A stretch of 64,000 nucleotides of DNA from Verrucomicrobium spinosum DSM 4136 = JCM 18804 (lineage in GTDB: Bacteria > Verrucomicrobiota > Verrucomicrobiia > Verrucomicrobiales > Verrucomicrobiaceae), in NCBI RefSeq assembly GCF_000172155.1, contig NZ_ABIZ01000001.1:2761105-2825104 (forward strand). Reading direction: 5' to 3'. Every line of letters begins with the position of its first letter. The stretch's first letter is position 1. Of this stretch, positions 19,830 to 27,631 are shown piece after piece. The notes under the pieces were generated by a model. It was not told where the DNA came from. It was given only the letters and a program-made list of their open reading frames with translations, and ran no database searches. The position numbers were made by a program, and so were the translations under genes.

Positions 19830-22800
19830 TTACGCCTTATGCTTCTCCATCCACTCCTTGCCTTCTGGGGTGTCGCTGAAGAGGACGCTGGGGACGTTGC
19901 GGATGCCGCTGCGATTCCCTGAGCGTTCTTCGCGTTTGGTGATGACGATGAGCTCGTCACAGAGGCTGAATGCGTAGGGGATGTTGCCGCTGGACATGGA
20001 GAACACGCCCTGGAGGTCGAGTTCGCCGATGGCGCCGATACAGTCCTGAATGCGCTCGCCGGAGAGCTTGGAGAAGGCTTCGTCAATGGGGACGAGGGCG
20101 AGGGAGGGCTCTTTCCAGCGCGTCTCATGCCGGTTGTAGGCGTGCAGGTAACTGGCGAGGATGGCGACGAAGTAGGGGCTCTGGTTCTCGCCCCCGCTCA
20201 TCTTGCGGCCTTGCTTGTCCACATCGATGGGCGGTGCATCCGGATTGTGGATGTCTGTGATCTGGAGCTTGTAGTCGTAGTACTGGCGGTAGTCCAGCAG
20301 GCGGGCCGCCTCTGGAGTGTTGGCATGGTGGACGAGGGTGTTGAGGAATGAGTCCAGGGCCTGGCGAAGCTCTCCGCCAATGCTGTTGTAGAACAGGCCG
20401 TCTTCCTGGTGAAGCGCGTTGAGGTCGATGAGTTCGCGGTAAAACTTGAAGTCCGGGTTGGGCTCGCGGCGGATCTTGTAGAGGTCCCGGCCAATGGGGC
20501 GCTTGAGCTGCTTGTTGAGGAGGAAGATGATGTCCTCCACCCGCTTGAGCGCGCGCTGCATGCGGCTGAGGACCTGGGTGCGGAAGAGCGTCTCCCAGCG
20601 GGCCTTCTCAGACTGGGCCTTCTTTTCGTACTCAATGATGCTGGCCCCTTCGATGCGGGCAAGCACCCGCTCATACGGAGCAGCGGTCCGGCCGTCTTCG
20701 GGCAGGTCGTCGAACTTGGGCTGGAAGGTTTTCTTGAAGTCCGTCATGGCCTGTTTGAGATCGCCTTCCGAACGGATGGCCTCCTCACTGGCGGCGGCGC
20801 GGGCTTTCTCGAACTCGCGGGCCATGACGTCCGACACCATGTACCGGTTGCGCATCTCCTCGCGCCAGGTGCGAAGGCGTTCGAGGTGCAAGGAAATATC
20901 CACCTGCATCTTGGTGCGGGTGAAGGCCTCCAGGCTCTCATTGAGCTCCTGGCGGCGCTTGTCCAGCATCTTCTCTGTCTGCTCAATCTCGCGGTGGCTG
21001 CCTTTGCCGACGATGTCGAGCTTCTCGCTGTTCCATGCGCGGATGCGGGGTTGCCATTCCTCCGCCTGCTCGGCGATGGAGGCGTAAGCAGAGGTGTCCA
21101 GATCGGCGAGGGTGCGACGGGCTTTCTCCAGGTTGGACTCCATCTCGGGCAGCGTCTCCAGCTTGCTGAGATCCTGCACCATGCTGTTGTGATCCGGGAT
21201 CATCTGGGGCAGGAGGTTGATTGACTCCTGAACTGCGCGCTCGATGGGCTCAAGCCGGCGGATCTGTGCCTCGACTTCCTTCAACTGGCTGGCCTTGATG
21301 TCGCGCTGGCGTTGCAGGCCGCGCTGACCAATGAAAGGCAGTCCGTCATAGTGGCGGGCGCGGCGGGCCTGGGCGTCGCGCAGGGTGAGGCCGTCTGGCA
21401 GGATGGCGGCGGAGTGTTTTTCCAGCTCTGCCAGCGTCTCTACGCAGATCATGCCGCCAAAGAGGTGGTCCAGGATGGCGCGGGCCACGGCGTCGTCGGT
21501 CTCAATCTTTTCAGCGAGTGATCCCGGTAGGACCTCCCGTGACAGGGCCAGCGCGCGACGGGGGTGAATGAGGGACTCGGCCGCTGCGAGCACGCTCTGT
21601 GAGGCGGGCTTGAGTTCGTGGTAAATCTTCAGCGCGTCCTCGTAGTGCTGCTCGGGAACCACGATGGAGAACTTGTCGGTGAAGGCCACTTCCAGCGCCT
21701 CGCGCCAGCGTTCGTCCGTCACTTCACAAAGGTCTCTCAGAGCCCGGGCAGTGGGCTCGCCTGGGAGGCGGGGGAGCCGCTCATTGAGCGTGTGCAGCAG
21801 TGGCTGAGGGATCGGCGGCAGGCCGGAACGCAGGGCGGTGAGCTGCTGGCTGAGCTCTTCCTCATGACGACGCAGGGACTGGAGCTTCTGCGTCTCATTG
21901 CTCACGGAGCGGCGCAGGTCCTGGCAGAGTTGCTCTGCGGCCGCACGCACGGCGGAGAGAGCGTTGAAGGTGGCGTGGGCTTCGCAATCATCCAGGGTGC
22001 GGATGGCCTTTTCCATCGCACGGCCATCCAGAGGGGCCACGATGGAGGCGGCCCGCATCTTCTCCAGCCACTCGCGGGCGTTGTCCACACGTCGGCGCAG
22101 GCGGTCTTCCACGCGTGCTTGCAGGCTGCTGAGGCTTTCCACGCGCCCTTCCAGCTCTTTGACCTGGGCGCTGAGCTGGCCGTAGAGACGACCCTCGGAG
22201 GTCTCATTGAGCACGGCCAGCAGACGCTCACGCTCGGCGGTGGCTTGCTGGATCTGGCGGTCAAGTTCGTCCAACTGGGCCTGCTCCGCTGCATGGGCCA
22301 CCTTCAGATCTGCCAGTCGCTTTTCGCCGCTCTCCACCAGTTGCTTGGCGTGCTCATGAGAGAGCTCGCCATGAAGATAGCGGGCCACATCGCGGTCGCG
22401 AATGGAGGACTCGAGCTTTTGAGAGAGATCACGGATGCGTTGCAACCGCTCCAACTGGGCGCGGAGAGATTTGAGCTCCTGCTCATAGGATTGGAAGTCC
22501 CGATAGCTGGCGGTGACATCCTCCACGGGCACTGATTCCCCAGGGAGCACGAAGCGACGGCAGAAGTCGTCAAAGCTCTTGAGGTTGGTGAAGGACATGG
22601 CGCTGGGGAGCAGGCGGTCCAACACTTCGCGGTTGAAATTCAGGTGTTCCGGGTTGCTCATGTCCCGCAGGTACTCGCGGGAGGAGGCAAAGGTGCGACC
22701 GGCACGGGCATCAATGAGGGCGCGAAAGGCGGGCAGCTCGCTGGGGCGTTTCTTGCCATCCAGCCAGGCGGTGAGGAAGTCGGCTCGCTCCAGGCTGCCT

Positions 22801-23288
22801 TTGCAAAAGAAGGGGGTGATCTGGCCGTCGTTCTCGCTGGCATTGCGAAACTCAATGCGCAGGCCCCACGTCTCGATGCGCTGGCCACCTGGCCAGGTGA
22901 ACTCCAGCGCTACATAGGTGGTGGCCCCTTTGTCGCGATAATAGGTGGGTTGGCCGTTCTCCTCCCGCTTCGTATCGAGCAGGCAGTAGCCCTTGAGTGT
23001 GCGGTCACTCTGGGTGCCGGTGGCGCTGCGGTTGAAGTGATGGCGCGCCTTCTCCGGGCCCACCAGCACGAGCATGACCAGGTCCATGAGGATGGACTTG
23101 CCGGATCCGGTGAGGCCGGCGAGCACGAGGTTTCCTTTAACCGCCAGGCTGTCCTGGTAACCATACCAGTTGAGCGCATGAATGCGCGTGAGCCGGATGG
23201 CGCGGCTGTGGTGGGCGGAGGTGCCTGGCAGGGCGGCTCCGGAAAAGTCCGGGTCATCCAAGGCGGGGGCTCCAGAGGCGGCGGGCAT
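19830..23288 (-). CDS. jetC: JetC-like SMC ATPase (MukB/MksB type)
   Basis: A 1152-aa structural-maintenance-of-chromosomes ATPase. Walker A is GLTGSGKS at residues 58-65. Long charged coiled-coil-forming segments lie on either side of a central hinge-like part. The ABC signature SGGE follows M1030, and Walker B with LVPIDEAF is around residues 1066-1072. The N-terminal IHALNWYGYQDSLAVKGN segment is typical of Wadjet JetC and MksB. It is expected to form a dimeric DNA-loop-extruding motor with JetA (kleisin) and JetB. Its upstream neighbours jetB and jetA lie on the same strand 35 and 94 bp from start to start/stop. No jetD gene follows. Confidence 0.88.
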   Translation of the reverse strand: MPAASGAPALDDPDFSGAALPGTSAHHSRAIRLTRIHALNWYGYQDSLAVKGNLVLAGLTGSGKSILMDLVMLVLVGPEKARHHFNRSATGTQSDRTLKGYCLLDTKREENGQPTYYRDKGATTYVALEFTWPGGQRIETWGLRIEFRNASENDGQITPFFCKGSLERADFLTAWLDGKKRPSELPAFRALIDARAGRTFASSREYLRDMSNPEHLNFNREVLDRLLPSAMSFTNLKSFDDFCRRFVLPGESVPVEDVTASYRDFQSYEQELKSLRAQLERLQRIRDLSQKLESSIRDRDVARYLHGELSHEHAKQLVESGEKRLADLKVAHAAEQAQLDELDRQIQQATAERERLLAVLNETSEGRLYGQLSAQVKELEGRVESLSSLQARVEDRLRRRVDNAREWLEKMRAASIVAPLDGRAMEKAIRTLDDCEAHATFNALSAVRAAAEQLCQDLRRSVSNETQKLQSLRRHEEELSQQLTALRSGLPPIPQPLLHTLNERLPRLPGEPTARALRDLCEVTDERWREALEVAFTDKFSIVVPEQHYEDALKIYHELKPASQSVLAAAESLIHPRRALALSREVLPGSLAEKIETDDAVARAILDHLFGGMICVETLAELEKHSAAILPDGLTLRDAQARRARHYDGLPFIGQRGLQRQRDIKASQLKEVEAQIRRLEPIERAVQESINLLPQMIPDHNSMVQDLSKLETLPEMESNLEKARRTLADLDTSAYASIAEQAEEWQPRIRAWNSEKLDIVGKGSHREIEQTEKMLDKRRQELNESLEAFTRTKMQVDISLHLERLRTWREEMRNRYMVSDVMAREFEKARAAASEEAIRSEGDLKQAMTDFKKTFQPKFDDLPEDGRTAAPYERVLARIEGASIIEYEKKAQSEKARWETLFRTQVLSRMQRALKRVEDIIFLLNKQLKRPIGRDLYKIRREPNPDFKFYRELIDLNALHQEDGLFYNSIGGELRQALDSFLNTLVHHANTPEAARLLDYRQYYDYKLQITDIHNPDAPPIDVDKQGRKMSGGENQSPYFVAILASYLHAYNRHETRWKEPSLALVPIDEAFSKLSGERIQDCIGAIGELDLQGVFSMSSGNIPYAFSLCDELIVITKREERSGNRSGIRNVPSVLFSDTPEGKEWMEKHKA

Positions 23289-23323
23289 GTTCGGGTAAGG
23301 GGAAGAAAAGGGTGGGGGAGGAG

Positions 23324-24019
23324 CTAGGCTGCGAAGTCGTCTTCCACTGCCCCGAGCGAGCCGGGGGTGGTGTCTGGCACTGCGCCTTCCAGGTCTGTAG
23401 TTTCCTCGCGTTTGAAGACGGACGCACTGCGGGTCCAGTCTGCCAGATCCTGAAACGGCACCACGCGGCGGATGGCGGGCAGGACTTCGATGCCGGAATC
23501 TTCAAAGGGCTCGGCCAGCGTGAAGCGGATGAGATTGAACCGGGCGGCCTGACGCAGGATCTCCCGCAGGCGGGTGCGGGTGGGCAGGCTGGCGAGGTCC
23601 GGGAGAAGCTGATCCTTCAGGAGGGAATTGAGTTCGCCCACGCTGAGCAGTGCCTGAGTCTGGCCTTCATCACGCCACCGCACATCCCCGGCGTACCACA
23701 GCGCCAGCCAGATCAACGTCGCGTCCTGACGAAGCCGAAGCTGCAGGCTGGCGATCCGCGGCAGGGCCTGGACCATGCGCTCCTCATGAAGAAGGGCCAC
23801 GTCCAGCCCCAGCAGGGTGGCGGTCTCTCTCAGCCATTCAAAGTTCTGCCGGCACCAGTGATAGAGGGCCGACTGGCCAGCCTCCAAACCGAGGATGGAG
23901 CCGTGCGTGAGCAGCTCCTGAAGCGCATCCCCGAGCTGGGCACGATCCGCCTCCGGCAGACGCAGGAGAGTCTCCGGCGGCTGGTCCACATGGAGGAAGT
24001 CGGGATCGTGGGTGGGCAT
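23324..24019 (-). CDS. jetB: JetB-like accessory subunit (DUF4194, MksE/MukE type)
   Basis: A 231-aa winged-helix-type accessory protein of a Wadjet/MksBEF complex. It sits between the kleisin-like and SMC-like genes, the expected position. Recognisable features are the QSALYHWCRQNFEWLRETATLL segment near residue 50, the central TLIWLALWYAGD segment, and NLIRFTLAEPFEDSGIEVLP followed by RRVVPFQDL in the C-terminal half. Members bind the kleisin JetA and modulate the SMC motor. The last 30 residues are acidic and Thr-rich. The identification rests on locus order plus these motifs. Confidence 0.83.
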   Translation of the reverse strand: MPTHDPDFLHVDQPPETLLRLPEADRAQLGDALQELLTHGSILGLEAGQSALYHWCRQNFEWLRETATLLGLDVALLHEERMVQALPRIASLQLRLRQDATLIWLALWYAGDVRWRDEGQTQALLSVGELNSLLKDQLLPDLASLPTRTRLREILRQAARFNLIRFTLAEPFEDSGIEVLPAIRRVVPFQDLADWTRSASVFKREETTDLEGAVPDTTPGSLGAVEDDFAA

Positions 24020-24024
24020 GGATG

Positions 24025-24059
24025 AGAGAGGGAAAAGGGGAGAGGGGTAAGGGAGAAGG
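24025..24059. repeat. Purine-rich heptamer array (5 units ending GG)
   Basis: AGAGAGG, GAAAAGG, GGAGAGG, GGTAAGG and GAGAAGG follow in exact 7-bp phase, filling the gap between the jetA stop and the jetB start. On the coding (minus) strand this is a pyrimidine-rich leader, so it does not supply the jetB ribosome-binding site. One GGTAAGG also occurs at 23294-23300 between jetB and jetC. Confidence 0.7.
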
Positions 24060-24078
24060 GCTGATTAGGCGCTTCGCG

Positions 24079-25560
24079 CTACTTTTTAATGAGCCGGAAC
24101 CGCTCCACTCGGCCTCCCGGGAAGGGATCGAGGGTGGGGGATTCTGTTTCCTCGACCTGGCGGTCGGTTTCGAGGCGGTAGCGGGCGTCGGGAGACTCTG
24201 CGTGGAGGATGAGCGCGAGAAGGTCTGCGGTGCTGCGCGTTTCCTCCCATGGCAGATCGGCGCTGGAGATGGCCGCACCTTTGCCGCCGGGCATGTCCGC
24301 GACGAAGGCGTTGGCACGGCGGACGGAGAGGGACTCTTTGAGCGCACGCTCCATGTCCCGCAGGCCGGCATCGCGGTCCTCGTCGGAGAGTTCCTCATCC
24401 GCCATGGCTTCCTGTTCCAGGGCGGTGCGCCGCTGAGGAGGCTCGTACAGTGAGTCTCGGCCTGCCGGGATCTGGGCCTCCGGCATACGGCAGGGGGGCA
24501 ACTCGGGCTCGAGCTCCCAATTGCCGGTGAACCGACGGCCTTTGAGCATGCGGTTCACTTGCTCAAAGAACTCGCGCATTTCACCCCGACGTTCACCGGT
24601 GACCTCCTGGAGGTAGCGGAAGCGGGCGAGCGAGCGACGGGTGAAGTCGGCGGTGCGACGGTCGATTTCATCCGCCATGGGCAAAACCATTTCCAAAAGG
24701 CGGGAGAGTTCGTCCAGGGCGTTCCGCACCTTGGCCCGGGCAGTCTCCGCGCTCATGCCGTCGTGGCGGCGGAGGTACTCTGTCTGCATGGCAGACATGG
24801 TGTCGAAGGAGTCCATCAGGCGCTCGCCGATACGACGAACGGCATCTGGCAGGCGGGTGGGCAGGCGGGCGCGGACCAACTCGGCGTAGCAGGTGTGGGC
24901 CACCTCCTCGGCATACCGGTCGAAGACCATCTCCAGATTGCCCTTCAAGGTGTCTTCCTCCAACTGCCGCCGGGTCAGGCGCTGCACAGACTTCTGCATG
25001 GTGCGCAGCTCATTGAGACCCTGGCGGGCGTAGCTGAGGCAGTTCTCCACCGTCTGCCAGGGGCGCTCGATGATCTCCATCTCGTTGAAAAGGAGGGCGC
25101 ACACGGCCAGCAGTTTGTCTGTGAAGACGGCAGCGTCCGGGAAGGCGATCTTCCGCAGGGCCATCATCATGGTGGAACTGTGCGCGTCGAAGTACACCCG
25201 ACGCTGCCAGTCCCGGCGCGGCGGCTCCTCCAGCCAGCGGCAACGCACCAGGTGGTCCAAGACCTGTCGGGCCTTATCCCGGGCGGTCAGGCTGATCGCT
25301 TCGAGATCCTCAAACGACGCTGCCGGGGTAGGCTCGCCTTCCGGTGTGAGCGTATCCGGCTGAAATTCAGGGTGATCCGTCAGTATTTCGGCGATCATGG
25401 CGATCGCCTCCTCCCGGGCGAGCCCGTCTGGGCGCTCCTCAGATTCCCGGTCCAGTGCCTCCAGCACATCCACATACACCATCGCATTCTTCCCGCTCAA
25501 GACGCGGAAGAACGCCAGATCGCGGATTTCGCGAAGCAGGCTCTCGGAGAAGGCGGGCAT
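24079..25560 (-). CDS. jetA: JetA-like kleisin subunit (Wadjet/MksF type)
   Basis: A 493-aa protein of the Wadjet JetA family, the kleisin that bridges the SMC heads. The N-terminal segment FSESLLREIRDLAFFRVLSG followed by KNAMVYVDVLEALDRE matches JetA. Further markers are the central EVAHTCYAELVRARLPTRLP region, a helical segment around ARAKVRNALDELSRLLEMVL, and RFRYLQEVTGERRGEMREFF. It is the first gene of the jetA-jetB-jetC operon. In type I Wadjet loci a fourth gene, jetD (topoisomerase VI-like nuclease), follows jetC; here it is absent. The ATG at 25560 is preceded by a heptamer array 88-121 bp upstream. Confidence 0.86.
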   Translation of the reverse strand: MPAFSESLLREIRDLAFFRVLSGKNAMVYVDVLEALDRESEERPDGLAREEAIAMIAEILTDHPEFQPDTLTPEGEPTPAASFEDLEAISLTARDKARQVLDHLVRCRWLEEPPRRDWQRRVYFDAHSSTMMMALRKIAFPDAAVFTDKLLAVCALLFNEMEIIERPWQTVENCLSYARQGLNELRTMQKSVQRLTRRQLEEDTLKGNLEMVFDRYAEEVAHTCYAELVRARLPTRLPDAVRRIGERLMDSFDTMSAMQTEYLRRHDGMSAETARAKVRNALDELSRLLEMVLPMADEIDRRTADFTRRSLARFRYLQEVTGERRGEMREFFEQVNRMLKGRRFTGNWELEPELPPCRMPEAQIPAGRDSLYEPPQRRTALEQEAMADEELSDEDRDAGLRDMERALKESLSVRRANAFVADMPGGKGAAISSADLPWEETRSTADLLALILHAESPDARYRLETDRQVEETESPTLDPFPGGRVERFRLIKK

Positions 25561-25647
25561 GGTGGGGAGGTGGGGGTGGAGGGACAGGAAGGGAACACTT
25601 GGGCGGGGAGGGGGTCAAGTGCGGGTGAGGGGGAAGTCAGTGCGTCG

Positions 25648-25681
25648 GTTGGCAGTTGGCAGTTGGCAGTTGGCAGTTGGC
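25648..25681. repeat. Heptamer tandem array (GTTGGCA, 4.9 copies)
   Basis: Near-perfect GTTGGCA repeats lie upstream of jetA. The rest of the 343-bp gap from 25561 to 25903 shows no gene; it contains a short palindrome CAGGCT-TC-AGCCTG at 25701-25714 and nothing else recognised. Confidence 0.93.
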
Positions 25682-25903
25682 GGGGGGAGGGCGCGGAGTA
25701 CAGGCTTCAGCCTGCGGAAGCTGGATGTAGGCCTGGGCCTGTGGGCCGGAAAGTTGACTTGCACTTGGTGACTGACGCCTCACTGCCATTGGCAGGGACG
25801 TGAGCGAAACGATACCCCGGGAAGGTCGTTTGCATTCCTTATCCCTTGCGGGATGAGAGCGAAGGACCTGAAAATGAGGCGGCGGACCGACCTGTGGATT
25901 TTG

Positions 25904-26202
25904 TCAGGCGCCAAGGCGTTCTCGAATCCAGGCCGGGTCACGGCGGCAGTCAATGACGGCCCAGACGACAACCACCTCGTCATCGAAGGTATAGTAGATG
26001 GCGAATGGGAAGGTCCTTGCAAATGAGACGATGCTAATCGCGAAAGCCCACCCGATGTATTCCAGCAAAAAAACCTGAGGCTTCTGATATCGGCCTGAAT
26101 GCTGGCCCGAAAATAGTCACCCAACCCGAGTTACTGGTGTTCATAGAACCAGAAGCCGTCGTTTAGATCTGTCAGTGCGTCTTCCGGGATCCGGATCAGC
26201 AT
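25904..26202 (-). pseudogene. Inactivated ParE/RelE-type toxin gene
   Basis: From the ATG at 26202, which overlaps the antitoxin stop, translation reads DLNDGFWFYEHQ, then a TAA stop, then LGLGDYFRASIQADIRSLRFF in the same frame. The match then shifts frame to AGIHRVGFRD, meets a TAG stop, and shifts again to FPFAIYYTFDDEVVVVWAVIDCRRDPAWIRERL, ending at TGA 25904-25906. Joined, this is a normal-length RelE/ParE superfamily toxin. Two in-frame stops and two frameshifts make it non-functional. A sequencing error could explain one frameshift but not all four lesions. Confidence 0.85.
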
Positions 26203-26411
26203 TGCTTCTGGCCGATAAGGTTTTTTGCTGAATCCCAGTCCAGAAGTTGAGCCTGACCTGCTGCCCCGCGAGCCCGACGCTCATCAAGCAATTGCTGATG
26301 AGCCAAGGGAACCGGCGCACTCGAGATTTCAGCATGGAGATCCTGCCAAAGCGATTCCATAAGCTGGAACTTTTCGGCCAGAGGCAATTTTTTGATCTCG
26401 GCAATACTCAT
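26196..26411 (-). CDS. Addiction-module antitoxin (RelB/ParD-like, orphaned)
   Basis: A 71-aa protein (MSIAEIKKLPLAEKFQLMES) of the addiction-module antitoxin family. The IxxLPxxEKxxLMESLWxDL N-terminus and the C-terminal LLDERRAR and LLDWDSAKNLI are characteristic. It would normally neutralise the toxin encoded immediately downstream with overlapping codons, but that gene is destroyed. The longer possible start at 26450 adds 13 residues (MFGNSPHKTTFTV) not matching the family. Retention of the intact antitoxin suggests either recent loss of the toxin or protection against a related toxin elsewhere. Confidence 0.82.
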   Translation of the reverse strand: MSIAEIKKLPLAEKFQLMESLWQDLHAEISSAPVPLAHQQLLDERRARGAAGQAQLLDWDSAKNLIGQKQC

Positions 26412-26533
26412 GACTGTGAAAGTAGTCTTGTGTGGCGAATTGCCAAACAATCTACTGTTGGGGTGTTGTCGCCGTAGCGGCAGAGTCCTTGGGGCATGCG
26501 AGCTGTCCTGGGCCGAATTTGCATCCCGGTGAG

Positions 26534-27541
26534 TCAGGACCGCTGCTGTGTCCGTCGGTAGCGTTGCAGGGGACTATTGGGCTTATCCGGCAGTGTTCGC
26601 TCGATCAATCCCGCGTCCAAGGCTGGTTGAAGGTAGTTTTGACGGAAGGTCGGCCTATGGGCGAGGCCAAGTTTGGTCATGCACTCCAGGGTCGAGAGAG
26701 CCTCTGATCCCAAGCATTTGAGAAGGGCTTTGACTTGGTCGGTAGCTTGGTCGGTAGCTTGGTCGGCAGCTTGGTCGGTCGATGCCACTTCATTCAGTGC
26801 TGCGAGCACTGCCGAAAGGAGAAACACGATGAAAGGGGTGGACTGGCCTTGTTTGTCAGCCTGAGCCAGCGCGCGATAGTAGTCAGATTGTCGGTCACGG
26901 ATCACGCTCTCCACCGGCAGGAAGGCGAACAGAGGTTTCCAACGACTCAGCACCAACGTTTGCCAGAGGCGCCCCATCCTGCCGTTCCCGTCAGAGAATG
27001 GATGAATGAACTCGAACTCGTAGTGAAAAACCGAACTGGCAATGAGGGGGTGCAATCTGGTCTTCTTGAGCCAGTGGAACAGATTTTTCATAAGGCCCGG
27101 GACGCGGGCCGCTGGTGGAGCATAGTGCACAATCACATCGCCTTGTGCGATGCCAATGCCGCCTGACCGGTAGCGCCCTGAATCTTTGATCAACCCGCTC
27201 ATGAGCACTCGATGTGCGGCCAGCAAGTGCTTTTCGTTAACAGGGTTCCACGTGCTCATGGCTTCATAAGCCGCGAAAGCATTCTGGACTTCATGAATTT
27301 CTTGTGGTGGGCCGAGGACGCGTTTCCCTGACACGACTGCCGTAACCTGCTCAAGCGTGAGGCTGTTGTTCTCAATGGCCAACGACGCCTGGATGCTCTT
27401 GATCCGGTTGCTTCTACGGAGTGCCGGTGCGCTCGATGACTCTTGATGGAATCCCTGCCGCCCAATCTCCTCGCTGATCTGCGCCACGAGATCAAGGATC
27501 TCTGGCGTCAGCGTGAAAGGCGGTTGGTAGTCTGTGGACAC
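26534..27541 (-). CDS. Fic family protein with wHTH C-terminus
   Basis: A 335-aa protein predicted to transfer AMP, or a related nucleotide moiety, to target hydroxyl side chains. The catalytic motif HPFSDGNGRMGR (H180 to R191) is complete. An upstream inhibitory-helix motif SLAIEN (S53-E57-N58) fits the (S/T)xxxE(G/N) rule, so class II self-inhibition is predicted. After the Fic core, a four-residue repeat (TDQA, about 4 copies) links to a C-terminal winged-helix-type region (KALLKCLGSEALSTLECMTKLGLAHR, residues 270-300). Such Fic-wHTH proteins are often autonomous regulators or toxin-like. It is on the same strand as the antitoxin and jet genes. Confidence 0.87.
   Translation of the reverse strand: MSTDYQPPFTLTPEILDLVAQISEEIGRQGFHQESSSAPALRRSNRIKSIQASLAIENNSLTLEQVTAVVSGKRVLGPPQEIHEVQNAFAAYEAMSTWNPVNEKHLLAAHRVLMSGLIKDSGRYRSGGIGIAQGDVIVHYAPPAARVPGLMKNLFHWLKKTRLHPLIASSVFHYEFEFIHPFSDGNGRMGRLWQTLVLSRWKPLFAFLPVESVIRDRQSDYYRALAQADKQGQSTPFIVFLLSAVLAALNEVASTDQAADQATDQATDQVKALLKCLGSEALSTLECMTKLGLAHRPTFRQNYLQPALDAGLIERTLPDKPNSPLQRYRRTQQRS
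26735..26780. repeat. Coding 12-bp repeat in the Fic gene (3.8 copies)
   Basis: TTGGTCGGTAGC (plus strand) repeats in frame, encoding TDQA units between the catalytic domain and the C-terminal winged helix. The unit keeps the frame, so copy-number change would alter only linker length. Confidence 0.9.
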
Positions 27542-27631
27542 TCTGGTCGGGCAAGTGGGTTGTGGAGAAAAACGGGGGAGCGGGCAGGTTGCACCATGAT
27601 CTGTTGCAGAAAAGATCCGCGAGGAAAGGAC

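Noticed and set aside
25780-26124. Apparent 114-aa open frame on the minus strand
   Set aside because: Its first part continues the toxin pseudogene after its stop, then leaves the toxin frame; it is not an independent gene.
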